From: Bacteroidota bacterium | Lineage (GTDB): Bacteria > Bacteroidota > Bacteroidia > Cytophagales > Cytophagaceae | Reading direction: 5' to 3' | DNA length: 64,000 bases | NCBI GenBank assembly: GCA_023428135.1 | Contig: JAEYZG010000045.1 | Location: 62,001-126,000, forward strand | In this document: positions 45,978 through 54,584 of the stretch, in pieces | Position numbering within the stretch: the first letter of the stretch is position 1 | Layout of the letters: every line of letters begins with the position of its first letter | The notes under the pieces: generated by a model | Told to the model about the DNA's origin: nothing | The model's input: only the letters and a program-made list of their open reading frames with translations | The model's database searches: none | Program-made: the position numbers and the translations under genes

Positions 45978-46832
45978 ATGTCTACGTTTTTTGACATTGT
46001 ATATCAGTCCATAAGCGAATATGAATATCCGGTTAAGGAAGCATTTTTCGAATTCATGATATCGCCTTGTGAATGCGAGTCTCAATCATTGATTGAATTC
46101 CAGATTAAAACTTCTACCGGACAAGATGTTTTCACTACTAAAAACAGTTTAGGATTCAATCAGATAAGAATAAGACCTGCAGGATATTTCAGAAATTTCA
46201 AATTGGAATATTTTGCAAAGGTCCGAAAAGAAGAAATTATCAACATTGATAACCTCAGACCTTCAGCACATGAGCAGTGGGCTGAAATAAACTCAACAAA
46301 CTTTTATATAGACAATTTTCTTTACCTCCATGCATCCCCTCTCACTGTTATTCCCAAAGAAAATCAGAATGAAATTCTAATTTACCAAAGGAGTTCCGAT
46401 CTGCTTGAATATTCCCTGGAATTAAATGCACATATTCATAACATTTTATCTTACGAAAAAGAAGTAACAAATGTAAGCACTACTGCTGCGGATATAATCC
46501 TGTCAAAGAAAGGAGTTTGTCAGGATTATACTCATTTGTTCCTCGCTATGGCCAGAAGCAACGGCCTTGCCTGTCGCTATGTATCAGGTTATCTTGACCA
46601 GGGATCGACCTATACCGGCACCGCCGGAATGCATGCCTGGGCTGAAGTTTATATCCCCGGAATAGGCTGGACAGGCTTTGACCCTACCAATAACTGCCGA
46701 GTCAACATTCAATATATAAAAGTAGCCCATGGAAGAGATTATAATGATTGCAGCCCGATTAAAGGAGTGCTGCTTTCTATCGGGGAAAATAATACATACC
46801 ATCTTGTACAAGTAAACCAGCAACAACAATAA
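45978..46832 (+). CDS. Transglutaminase-like cysteine protease or ligase of the Anbu operon
   Basis: The 284-residue protein has a beta-rich N-terminal domain (about 1-95) and a transglutaminase core. The catalytic Cys lies in KKGVCQDYTHLFLAMARSNG (about residue 181), the His in AGMHAWAEVYIPGIGWTGFD, and the Asp in FDPTN, giving a full C-H-D triad. It is cytoplasmic (no signal peptide). In this operon type it may hydrolyse or form the isopeptide or peptide bond handled by the ATP-grasp partner. It is 9 bases after the alpha-E gene. Confidence 0.92.
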   Translation: MSTFFDIVYQSISEYEYPVKEAFFEFMISPCECESQSLIEFQIKTSTGQDVFTTKNSLGFNQIRIRPAGYFRNFKLEYFAKVRKEEIINIDNLRPSAHEQWAEINSTNFYIDNFLYLHASPLTVIPKENQNEILIYQRSSDLLEYSLELNAHIHNILSYEKEVTNVSTTAADIILSKKGVCQDYTHLFLAMARSNGLACRYVSGYLDQGSTYTGTAGMHAWAEVYIPGIGWTGFDPTNNCRVNIQYIKVAHGRDYNDCSPIKGVLLSIGENNTYHLVQVNQQQQ

Positions 46833-46877
46833 TATTGCTATTTAGATTAAATTATTAAATATTGTTTTTCACATTAT

Positions 46878-47603
46878 ATGACCTATTGTTTAGGAATTAA
46901 ATTAAAATCAGGACTTGTTGCGATATCAGATACAAGAATTACTTCAGGATCAGAAACTACTACTGCAAAAAAAGTATACGTTTATCAAAAAGAAAGACAC
47001 GCTGTATTCATAATGACAAGCGGTCTGAGATCAGTGAGGGATAAAGCTCTTACTTATTTTAAAGAAGTGATAGAAGAAAACGAAAGCAAAAACTTAAACA
47101 GACTTTATAAAGTTGTGAATGCTTTTGGCTCTCAGTTGCGAAGGGTAGCTGAAGAAGACAGGAGTTCACTTGAAAGGTCCGGACTGTTCATTAACCTGTT
47201 TACTATAGTTGGAGGACAGCTTGAAGACGATGAAGAGCATAAGCTATTTCTACTTTATCCTGAAGGCAACTGGATAGAAATTTCTCCCAGTACCCCTTTC
47301 GTGATAATAGGTAATTCAGGTTATGGAAAGCCTATACTCAACAGAATACTAACTTACGAAACAAATTTTAATGAAGCTTTAAAAGCAGGTTTTCTATCCT
47401 TCGATTCAACAAGAGTAAGTGCCAACGATGTTGATTTTCCTTTGGATGTAGTATTGTATAAGCCTGATACCTTTAATATGGTAGAGCATCGATATGAAAA
47501 AGAAGACCTACATTATATTTCAGCAAAATGGGAAGAAGAGTTGAGAGCGGCTCTGAAAAATCTTCCTGAAGACTGGGTGAGTCCTGCTCTGAATAAGCTT
47601 TAA
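46878..47603 (+). CDS. anbu: Anbu (ancestral beta-subunit) proteasome-like protein
   Basis: The 241-residue protein begins MTYCLGIKLKSGLVAISDTR, placing a conserved Thr right after the initiator Met, as in Anbu/HslV-type N-terminal nucleophile hydrolases. The Asp of SDTR and the Lys in AKKVYVYQKERHAVFIMTSG complete the expected site. GNSGYGKPILNRIL and PLDVVLYKPDTF are family features. Anbu forms large helical or ring-like oligomers in other bacteria; proteolytic activity has not been clearly shown. Being the fourth gene of this operon, 45 bases after the transglutaminase gene, supports the assignment over HslV, which pairs with HslU (absent here). Confidence 0.93.
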   Translation: MTYCLGIKLKSGLVAISDTRITSGSETTTAKKVYVYQKERHAVFIMTSGLRSVRDKALTYFKEVIEENESKNLNRLYKVVNAFGSQLRRVAEEDRSSLERSGLFINLFTIVGGQLEDDEEHKLFLLYPEGNWIEISPSTPFVIIGNSGYGKPILNRILTYETNFNEALKAGFLSFDSTRVSANDVDFPLDVVLYKPDTFNMVEHRYEKEDLHYISAKWEEELRAALKNLPEDWVSPALNKL

Positions 47604-47625
47604 AGATTATTTGATTTTCCCTTCA

Positions 47626-47653
47626 AACCCTTTTCCTATTAAGGAAAAGGGTT
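47626..47653. terminator. Strong bidirectional terminator after the Anbu operon
   Basis: A perfect 11-base stem, AACCCTTTTCC (47626-47636) and GGAAAAGGGTT (47643-47653) with loop TATTAA, lies between the convergent Anbu gene and the gene at 47678. It marks the end of the four-gene operon. Confidence 0.85.
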
Positions 47654-47677
47654 ACCGGGAAATTAAACTAAACGATA

Positions 47678-48358
47678 CTATTTTAGAAACGTAATGGGAT
47701 GCTTTTGATTGTACTTCATGATAAACATAAAAGTCTTTACATCCTTCTTTCCTTTAAATTTTTTATAGTCATTTAATAATTCAGCATCATTAGAAAAAAG
47801 GTTGGTAAGTTGTTTTTTATTCAACAGAAACACTTCTCCGGTTTCAAAATTCATGATGTATTTATCCGCTTGGGTTTTTCTTCCCGGATCCATCATGTTC
47901 CTTCTGGTGATGTGAGTGTAAGCATGGGAATAAAAAGCATCATTGAAGTCCAGCATTGGAGAAACCTTTACAAAAAAACATATACTTCCGATAATATCAA
48001 GCCTGGCAAAACGGCCGTATGAATTACAATAAACCCTTCTCCCATCTGAATAGCCCCAATATTCTGTATTTTTAAGCCATCTCAACTGTCCGTTTTCATA
48101 GATGTAAATTTTTTTATGACTTAATAAGTCTTTAAAAAAATGGATGGAATTTGAATCAAGATCGGTTTTAATAGCAGAAAGAGGTAATGGAGAATTATTC
48201 TTAAAATCATCATAAGTGAGGTAAATCCCTCTTTTAAACTTAAAATCAGGGGTATAAACTACCAGAGAATCTGCAGGATCCATATTTACACAAGTACTAT
48301 CCTGCCCCATTACATTCAGGGTGATCAAGACTAAAATAGCTAGTAAGGTACTCTTCAT
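47678..48358 (-). CDS. Secreted protein of unknown function
   Basis: The 226-residue protein has a signal peptide (about 1-18, ending NVMGQ). It then reads FKFKRGIYLTYDDFKNNSPL and later GQLRWLKNTEYWGYSDGRRV, NSYGRFARLDIIGSICFFVK. This pattern is seen in Bacteroidota secreted proteins with no assigned function. Conserved Asp/Tyr groups do not match a known catalytic site. It sits next to another exported unknown (48434-49024) on the same strand, 75 bases apart. Confidence 0.65.
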   Translation of the reverse strand: MKSTLLAILVLITLNVMGQDSTCVNMDPADSLVVYTPDFKFKRGIYLTYDDFKNNSPLPLSAIKTDLDSNSIHFFKDLLSHKKIYIYENGQLRWLKNTEYWGYSDGRRVYCNSYGRFARLDIIGSICFFVKVSPMLDFNDAFYSHAYTHITRRNMMDPGRKTQADKYIMNFETGEVFLLNKKQLTNLFSNDAELLNDYKKFKGKKDVKTFMFIMKYNQKHPITFLK

Positions 48359-48433
48359 AATTCAATCAAATTATTCCATTAGCTGGGTTGGTATAGGCTA
48401 ACGAAAGCAAAAAGATTAAATTATTTTTTACAG

Positions 48434-49024
48434 CTATTTCACATAACTATTTTCCAGATGCAGAAGGCGAATATCTTTATATGGATGTGAGTCATCAAGA
48501 GAATACTCTATTACTCGTGTGTTGGCAGTAGGGGTCAGACTAAAATCGGAATCATTATAGACTGGAAATTGTCTTACCAGGTATTTACCCTGAATAAAAA
48601 TTGAATCTTGCCCCATATACCCTTCCATAAGCTTCGGGTTGGGTTCAGGAAATGCGAGCTGAACTACCTCATCACGTCCAAATTCAAATCCGATAAAACC
48701 TCCTTTGGCATTATTACCTCTACCTATTACGAAGGCATAAATTTCAGGAAGATTGTTATTGTTGAGATCAGCTGTTTTTATTCCATAAACTTTTCCATTA
48801 ACAATTCTTATTAAAGTATCATTGAGTTCCGGTGACTTGATGATAATGGTTAACTTTTTCAAACTACTTGTTCCTTTTACTGAAACATTAAAAGTAACAT
48901 CGTTAAAATGTAATACTTTTTCCAGACTTTCAGGAATCTTTGAGAACCTAAAATATTCTTCCTGATTTCCCCTGCAGGAGAATAAGGTTAGCACAACCAG
49001 CCAAAAACAAACATTTAACTTCAT
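48434..49024 (-). CDS. Lipoprotein, possibly PliI-like lysozyme-inhibitor fold
   Basis: The start at 49024 (ATG) is preferred over a TTG at 49030. The 196-residue protein has a lipobox TLFSC. The core has VYGIKTADLNNNNLPEIYAF followed by IGRGNNAKGGFIGFEF, which resembles the D-N-D-G-x-PE and aromatic strand pattern of PliI-type (I-type lysozyme inhibitor) proteins. The match is by eye only. If correct, it protects the cell wall from invertebrate-type lysozyme. Otherwise it is an unknown surface lipoprotein. Confidence 0.5.
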   Translation of the reverse strand: MKLNVCFWLVVLTLFSCRGNQEEYFRFSKIPESLEKVLHFNDVTFNVSVKGTSSLKKLTIIIKSPELNDTLIRIVNGKVYGIKTADLNNNNLPEIYAFVIGRGNNAKGGFIGFEFGRDEVVQLAFPEPNPKLMEGYMGQDSIFIQGKYLVRQFPVYNDSDFSLTPTANTRVIEYSLDDSHPYKDIRLLHLENSYVK

Positions 49025-49190
49025 TATCAACGAATTAATCTAAATCAACTACAATTGTTTCCGATATAAATATTCTTTAAAAGAATACTTTTCACTCAGT
49101 CGCAGCTATTGTCATTCTCTACTCCATTTTGCCTTCTAAACTTATTTTATCATTTTTGTTGCATTAAATTTTCAAACAAACCCATTATCA

Positions 49191-49829
49191 ATGTCTAAAA
49201 TAAATTTGTTTCTGACAGGCATACTTTTCTTAGCTATAGCTTTTTCCTGCCAGAAAGTTGACCCTGCAAATGATCTTTCATTTGAAGAACAGGATATATA
49301 TGTAACCAATCATGACAAGAATTTTGATTTTAATACAGTAAAAACTTATTCTATAAGCAATAAAGTTACCCCCTTAAAACTTACTGGTGATACTACTCAA
49401 TATAAAAACGTAGACACAGCTTTCATTTCCCTAATAAATACGAATCTTGCTCAAAGAGGATTTATACAAGTGGATAAAAATTCAAATCCTGATGTTATTG
49501 TAATTGTTTCCCGCTTGTTGTTTTACACTGGTGGTAATGACTTTTCTTACATCAACAGAGGTGCTTATGACGGCCTTGCAAACCCAGATACAATTCTTTT
49601 CCCAAAACCATTCTCAGTACCTGCAGTATTCACAAATCCCACAGTGGTAAGTGGAAGTTTATCAATTGACATGATCAATGTAAAATCATCAACCGACTCT
49701 TTAAATATTGTTTGGAATGGTGTTATTGTCGGCACATTAACAAGCCCTTTTCCAGGTACTGAGCAAAGGACAAAAGATGGCATCAACAGTCTCTTCAACC
49801 AGTCTCCCTATTTATTCGCAGGGCAATAA
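49191..49829 (+). CDS. DUF4136 lipoprotein
   Basis: The 212-residue protein has a lipobox IAFSC (Cys near 20) and the DUF4136 pattern: FDFNTVKTYSISNKVTPL, then DTAFISLINTNLAQRGFIQV followed by NPDVIVIVSRL. It ends with GTEQRTKDGINSLFNQSPYL. DUF4136 proteins are periplasmic or outer membrane lipoproteins of unknown role. The gene is followed 33 bases later by a beta-barrel gene, with which it likely forms an operon. Confidence 0.85.
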   Translation: MSKINLFLTGILFLAIAFSCQKVDPANDLSFEEQDIYVTNHDKNFDFNTVKTYSISNKVTPLKLTGDTTQYKNVDTAFISLINTNLAQRGFIQVDKNSNPDVIVIVSRLLFYTGGNDFSYINRGAYDGLANPDTILFPKPFSVPAVFTNPTVVSGSLSIDMINVKSSTDSLNIVWNGVIVGTLTSPFPGTEQRTKDGINSLFNQSPYLFAGQ

Positions 49830-49862
49830 TTTCCAAAAACTCGAACAGACATTATACTCAAA

Positions 49863-50480
49863 ATGAGAAAATATATTCTACCGGTCTTAATGACCATAAT
49901 ACTTATCTCGGCTCAAAGTACTTCTAATGCTCAGGATAATATAAAGTCACTATTCTCCTATAACTACGGTATGGGCTTTGCTACCGGAGATTTAAAGTCC
50001 TATATAGACAAAAAATTATTTGATGGCTTTTCCATAGAAGGCAGATATTTTATCAACAAAAATCTATCTTTCGGATTGAATCTGGGCTACAATGATTTCA
50101 GAAAATATTTTGACAGGGCTGTATATTCCACACCAAGTGGTAATGATTCCTATGTTCAAACTAGATATTTTAATACAGTTCCTGTACTTGCAACTGGTTT
50201 CTACTACCTCAGTTCAATATCAGCATTCAAGCCGTATGCAGGTATCGGAATAGGTGCATTTGTAAGTAATTATCAAAAGTATCGTGGTACAAATGAATTA
50301 AAACATACCAAAACAAGTTTCGGCTTGCGTCCGGAGATTGGCACTCTGATAAGCCTGAGAAATGGCTTGGGGCTTATTGTTTCTGGAAGATATAACTACG
50401 CAACCTATTCCTACGCAGAATTCAGTAGTCTGAACTACTTCGAACTTAATTTCGGATTATCTTTTTCTATTGAAAAATAA
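49863..50480 (+). CDS. Outer membrane beta-barrel protein
   Basis: The 205-residue protein has a signal peptide (1-23, ending SNAQ). It then shows eight-stranded-barrel-like alternation: FSYNYGMGFATGDLKSYIDK, FSIEGRYFINKNLSFGLNLG, FKPYAGIGIGAFVSNY, LSFSIEK at the end. It resembles OmpA/OmpW-like barrels of the outer membrane beta-barrel domain family. It is paired with the DUF4136 lipoprotein gene upstream, and a terminator hairpin follows. Confidence 0.8.
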   Translation: MRKYILPVLMTIILISAQSTSNAQDNIKSLFSYNYGMGFATGDLKSYIDKKLFDGFSIEGRYFINKNLSFGLNLGYNDFRKYFDRAVYSTPSGNDSYVQTRYFNTVPVLATGFYYLSSISAFKPYAGIGIGAFVSNYQKYRGTNELKHTKTSFGLRPEIGTLISLRNGLGLIVSGRYNYATYSYAEFSSLNYFELNFGLSFSIEK

Positions 50481-50496
50481 GTACTTCTCATAAAAT

Positions 50497-50533
50497 AATA
50501 ATAGAAATGAAGAGCTCCTTCATTTCTATTATT
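50497..50533 (+). terminator. Terminator after the barrel gene
   Basis: A perfect 16-base stem, AATAATAGAAATGAAG (50497-50512) and CTTCATTTCTATTATT (50518-50533), has a five-base loop and lies 17 bases after the stop of the barrel gene at 50480. A TTTCACTT tract follows. Confidence 0.8.
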
Positions 50534-50666
50534 TTCACTTAAGATTTTTTAATACATTCAGTATTTTTTATAAGAAAACGCTCCCTTACTACTTCATACA
50601 CAAACATTAGCTGTAAGTATTAAACATATCCCTTTCGCATGCAGTTCTTTTTACAGGTTAATAGCT

Positions 50667-52034
50667 ATGAAGACTATCAGTATAGTTGGCGGTGGATTCT
50701 GCGGATGCATGCTCACATTGCATTTACTAAAAAAAAGACATTCTAAAATAAAAATACACCTTATTGATAAGTCTGAAAAACTGTGCAGAGGAGCAGCATA
50801 TTCGACTGAATTCAACTTTCATTTGCTGAATGTAAACGCTGGCAAAATGAGCGCTTTCCAATCTGATGAAGATAATTTTATTAACTGGCTGAAAGAAAAT
50901 AAATATCCATATAACCAAGAGGACTATGTACCCCGAAAGCTTTATGGAAATTACCTCTCAAGTCTTCTTTACCATGAGTTAAATGAGGCACCCGCTGATA
51001 TTGACATTCACACAGAAGAGGCAATTGACATCACACTGGATAATAATAAAGCGGTTATACAACTCGAAAGTGGAAAAAAAATTATCAGCGATAAAGTAGT
51101 CCTGGCTCTGGGAAACTTTCCTCCTCAATCAGACAATGATCCTTTTGAAAAGTACATTGGTGATGGTATATATTTCACGAATCCCTGGGACCATCAAACG
51201 ATCATTGGTAAAATTCATAAGGAGGAAGACATTCTGATTCTTGGAAGCGGGTTAACAATGATTGATCTGTTCACAACCTTATATTATAATTCCCACAGAG
51301 GAAAGATATATGCCTTTAGCAGACATGGCTTATTGCCTGCTGTGCACAAACCAGTGGATTACTATGAGCCTTTTTACCATGAAATCGAAAAGACCAGCTC
51401 ATTAACCGAAGTTTTCTCCATAGTAAAAAAACATTTGCGCAACCACAAACAGCATGGAGGAGACTGGAGAGATATTATTGATAGTTTAAGACCATATAGC
51501 CAAAAAATCTGGATGAGTTTTTCGGCAAATGACAAAGCGCTTTTCATTAAAAAATTAAACAGACTATGGAGTATTTCAAGGCACAGAATACCACAGGAAT
51601 ATCAAATAACTATTAATGAATTACTAAAGAATAAAATGCTTGAGATTCATTCAGGTAGGATAGATACAATTGAAAAAAATGGTAGAAAATTAAATATAAC
51701 AATCAGAGAAAAAAACAAAGAACACCCAACCTCCATTAGTGTTCATAGGGTTATTAACTGTACAGGTCCACAACTGAACTATCTGAAATTACAGAATCCC
51801 CTGATAAAAAATATGTTTCAAAAAGGATTGATTCATCCAGGTCCTCTCAATTTGGGAGTGGATGCTTCACCTGACGGCAAAGTAAAAAATCACTATAATG
51901 AAAATATCATTTATGCTCTTGGTTCTACCCTTACAGGGGTATTGTTTGAATCAACCGCAGTACCGGAATTAAGAATACAAGCCGAGGTTCTTGCAGATAT
52001 TTTATTACTCTCAGAATTGCCCGTAACCCAATAA
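50667..52034 (+). CDS. FAD/NAD(P)-binding oxidoreductase-like protein (NAD_binding_9 type)
   Basis: The 455-residue protein opens ISIVGGGFCGCMLTLHLL, a dinucleotide-binding GxGxxG variant. RGAAYSTEFNFHLLNVNAGK followed by MSAF (the conserved hydroxylase-like loop), ALGNFPPQS and LGSGLTMIDLFTTLYYNSHR then give a second nucleotide site. VINCTGPQLNY and LALGSTLTGVLFESTAVPEL-like C-terminal features complete the family. Relatives (YdhS, HI-type) are flavin-dependent and poorly characterised; some act in amino acid N-hydroxylation or aromatic metabolism. It lies upstream of the antiporter gene (151 bases). The substrate is unknown. Confidence 0.85.
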   Translation: MKTISIVGGGFCGCMLTLHLLKKRHSKIKIHLIDKSEKLCRGAAYSTEFNFHLLNVNAGKMSAFQSDEDNFINWLKENKYPYNQEDYVPRKLYGNYLSSLLYHELNEAPADIDIHTEEAIDITLDNNKAVIQLESGKKIISDKVVLALGNFPPQSDNDPFEKYIGDGIYFTNPWDHQTIIGKIHKEEDILILGSGLTMIDLFTTLYYNSHRGKIYAFSRHGLLPAVHKPVDYYEPFYHEIEKTSSLTEVFSIVKKHLRNHKQHGGDWRDIIDSLRPYSQKIWMSFSANDKALFIKKLNRLWSISRHRIPQEYQITINELLKNKMLEIHSGRIDTIEKNGRKLNITIREKNKEHPTSISVHRVINCTGPQLNYLKLQNPLIKNMFQKGLIHPGPLNLGVDASPDGKVKNHYNENIIYALGSTLTGVLFESTAVPELRIQAEVLADILLLSELPVTQ

Positions 52035-52185
52035 TAAAACGGGATATTTTCAGCACCTAATTCTAAAATTTCAAAGTCATTCATTTAAAATATTTTTCGT
52101 AAATTTACACAATCAGGCGGCAGTCATTACGCCTGATAATCAGACCTTCAAAAACCTTTTCAAATATTTTGTTCTACTAACTTTT

Positions 52186-53613
52186 ATGAAAAAAAACCTT
52201 ATTTTCTATATCCTTTTTACTGGCGGCTTTTCCCTGCTTATCTGGTTTTTGCTTAACAATGGGAAAGATCTGGAGGCCAATAGAATATTGCCACAAATGA
52301 CACCCTCTGAAAATGGCTCCATATTCTCAGGATTGAACAGTAATATTCATAATCCACTCAGTACCTTAATACTACAAATAACCGTTATTCTGATTATTGC
52401 AAGGATATTAGGTTATCTGTTCAAGAAAGCAGGACAACCTTCAGTAGTTGGAGAAATAATAGCAGGAATAGTATTAGGACCATCCCTTTTAGGATTATAC
52501 TTACCAGAAGTTTCCTCTTTCATTTTTCCCACATCTTCTTTAGGAAACATTCAGTTCTTAAGTCAGATCGGACTCATACTTTTTATGTTTATAGTTGGAA
52601 TGGAGATAGACAGTACTACAATAAAAAACCAGGCTCATCAGGCAGTGATTATAAGTCATGCGAGTATTATATTTCCTTTTTTCCTTGGAGTAGTAAGTTC
52701 TTTCTTCCTTTATAGCAGTTTTGCGCCAGCCACTATACCATTTGTAGCTTTTGCTTTGTTTATGGGTATCGCTATGAGTATAACAGCCTTTCCTGTACTG
52801 GCAAGAATAGTTCACGAAAAAGGGTTAAGCAAACATCCGATAGGAATTGTTTCCCTTACTTGTGCTGCCGCAGATGATGTTACTGCATGGTGTGTATTGG
52901 CAGCTGTGATTGCAATCGTAAAAGCAACCACTATCCTTTCCGCACTTCTTACAATAGTTCTTGCTGCCGCTTATCTTCTATTCATGTTGTATGTGGTAAA
53001 ACCTGGTCTTAAGAAACTTTTTAGCATTAAGGCACAAAACGGAGAAGTAAGCAGATCCTTAACAGGAATAATTTTTCTCGTACTATTATTATCATCTTAT
53101 ATCTGTGAAATCATTGGTATACATGCCCTATTTGGCGCATTCATAGCGGGAGTCATTATGCCAGAAGAGCTTAACCTGAAGAAAGTCATTTCCGAAAAAA
53201 TTGAGGATGTTGCCCTTGTTTTATTACTCCCTCTATTCTTTGTATTCACCGGATTGAGAACGCATATTAACCTTTTAAATAATCCCCACCTATGGATCAT
53301 TTGCTTGTGTATTATCGTATTGGCAGTTCTTGGAAAGCTGGTAGGTAGCGCACTTGCAGCAAAGATTACAGGCCTTTCCTGGAAAAGGGCTTTATCTATA
53401 GGAGTTTTGATGAATACCAGAGGTCTCATGGAACTTGTAGTCCTTAATATCGGATATGATCTGGGAGTGTTAAGTCCTGAGATATTTACTATGATGGTTA
53501 TTATGGCACTTGTTACCACATTTATGACAGGACCGTTCCTGAATTTCATAACCAGAAACGTTCCCGAGCAGGAGCTTACAGAGACTGAAAAAGCTGTAAA
53601 TCCTATAGCTTAA
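52186..53613 (+). CDS. CPA2 family cation:proton antiporter
   Basis: The 475-residue protein has an N-terminal membrane segment (8-24), a linker of about 40 residues, and a twelve-helix Na+/H+ exchanger domain from about 65. Markers are GQPSVVGEIIAGIVLGPSLL, FMFIVGMEID, the ion-site region TCAAADDVTAWCVLAAVI (DD pair) and FVFTGLRTHINLLNN. The KefB/NapA-like CPA2 fold is clear. There is no RCK/TrkA domain, so regulation is not by NAD ligands on the same chain. It may exchange Na+ or K+ for H+ in the inner membrane. The next gene follows after 58 bases. Confidence 0.92.
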   Translation: MKKNLIFYILFTGGFSLLIWFLLNNGKDLEANRILPQMTPSENGSIFSGLNSNIHNPLSTLILQITVILIIARILGYLFKKAGQPSVVGEIIAGIVLGPSLLGLYLPEVSSFIFPTSSLGNIQFLSQIGLILFMFIVGMEIDSTTIKNQAHQAVIISHASIIFPFFLGVVSSFFLYSSFAPATIPFVAFALFMGIAMSITAFPVLARIVHEKGLSKHPIGIVSLTCAAADDVTAWCVLAAVIAIVKATTILSALLTIVLAAAYLLFMLYVVKPGLKKLFSIKAQNGEVSRSLTGIIFLVLLLSSYICEIIGIHALFGAFIAGVIMPEELNLKKVISEKIEDVALVLLLPLFFVFTGLRTHINLLNNPHLWIICLCIIVLAVLGKLVGSALAAKITGLSWKRALSIGVLMNTRGLMELVVLNIGYDLGVLSPEIFTMMVIMALVTTFMTGPFLNFITRNVPEQELTETEKAVNPIA

Positions 53614-53671
53614 ACTACAGCATAACAATAGCAGGAGCATGCCTGTTTTACTGATAACCAATGAAACAATT

Positions 53672-54010
53672 ATGGTTAATCAGGATGAACTTATAGAGAT
53701 ACTTTCAGCATGTTCTCTAGTCTGTAAAAAATGTGCGGCAGCATGTTTAATGGAAAATAACTTTGAAAAATATTCCATTTGCGCCAAACTAAATCTTGAC
53801 TGCGCCGGAATTACAAATATTACGGGAGAATTATCAGTAAGAGGATCTGCAGTTCTTGACAAACAACTCGAAGTATGTATTGAGATATGCAGGTTATGCG
53901 CTGCTGAGTGTGAAAAGCATTCAGAGATTCCACTATGCAAAAGCTGTGCTGAGATCTGCCAAGAATGTCAGAGTACTTGCGATAGCTATTCTCATCAACA
54001 TTCAAATTAG
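53672..54010 (+). CDS. Four-helix bundle copper-binding protein (Csp-like)
   Basis: The frame is open from an ATG at 53639, but the ATG at 53672 (MVNQDELIEILSACS) begins the conserved bundle, giving 112 residues. Fifteen Cys line the helices (CSLVCKKCAAAC; CAKLNLDC; CIEICRLCAAEC; CKSCAEICQECQSTC), the pattern of copper storage or DUF326-type proteins that bind Cu(I) in the core. It is cytoplasmic by lack of a signal. It sits after the antiporter gene with 58 bases between. It probably buffers copper. Confidence 0.9.
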   Translation: MVNQDELIEILSACSLVCKKCAAACLMENNFEKYSICAKLNLDCAGITNITGELSVRGSAVLDKQLEVCIEICRLCAAECEKHSEIPLCKSCAEICQECQSTCDSYSHQHSN

Positions 54011-54042
54011 GATAGAATTCCATTCCTTTTAATATTTTACGA

Positions 54043-54066
54043 TTCGAAAATTTTCCTGTTTTCGAA
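54043..54066 (+). terminator. Possible terminator after the copper-binding gene
   Basis: The inverted repeat TTCGAAAA (54043-54050) and TTTTCGAA (54059-54066) with an eight-base loop lies about 30 bases after the stop and is followed by an AT-rich, T-rich tract. Confidence 0.4.
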
Positions 54067-54146
54067 AAATCCTCTTTTATTTAGGTGAAACAAGTGGTAG
54101 ATTCGGTCGTTTCGGAATAAACTTAATTAACACCTGATTAATCACC

Positions 54147-54518
54147 ATGAAAAAATACTTTTCCAAGAATGTACTTCTAAACTACCTTTATAGTATTCTT
54201 TCAGGAAGGCTACTTGGATTTGTAGTCGGAACCTGGGCAAGTACGGTAGTTTCTCATTTCTTCGAAACCAAAAGCTTTAAAAACCTTTGGGGATTAAAAG
54301 CGAAGAAAACAATCATTAGTAAATCAGCATTTGCGGAGCTTGAATGGATTGTATCGATATTAATAGGTTTTATTGTATTCGAAATATTTGAAAAGGTACT
54401 TAAGGAAAAATTCCAAACCCATGGAGTTATTTATTACCGCAATACAATGGCGCATCTGGAAGAAAAAGGTGTATTACAAAAGATAAGAGAAGTAAAGCAA
54501 AAAATTCTCAAAAAATAA
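54147..54518 (+). CDS. Small membrane protein of unknown function
   Basis: The 123-residue protein has two hydrophobic segments, LYSILSGRLLGFVVGTWAST (about 12-35) and LEWIVSILIGFIVFEIFEKV (about 69-88). Basic helices flank them (KKTIISKSAF; LQKIREVKQKILKK). No family is recognised. It is followed directly by a good terminator. The coding call is supported by length, ATG start and composition. Confidence 0.65.
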   Translation: MKKYFSKNVLLNYLYSILSGRLLGFVVGTWASTVVSHFFETKSFKNLWGLKAKKTIISKSAFAELEWIVSILIGFIVFEIFEKVLKEKFQTHGVIYYRNTMAHLEEKGVLQKIREVKQKILKK

Positions 54519-54533
54519 TTTTCAGAAAAGAAT

Positions 54534-54561
54534 AAGGGCAAGGCTAAAAAACCTTGCCCTT
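54534..54561 (+). terminator. Intrinsic terminator
   Basis: AAGGGCAAGG (54534-54543) pairs perfectly with CCTTGCCCTT (54552-54561) around an eight-base A-rich loop and runs into TTTT. It sits 15 bases after the stop of 54147-54518 and before the convergent FkbM gene. Confidence 0.85.
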
Positions 54562-54584
54562 TTAGCTTCTGGCTTTTTCAAATG

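Noticed and set aside
53097..53549. 150-codon minus-strand open frame opposite the antiporter gene
   Set aside because: The plus strand encodes conserved CPA2 helices; the minus reading has no family features.
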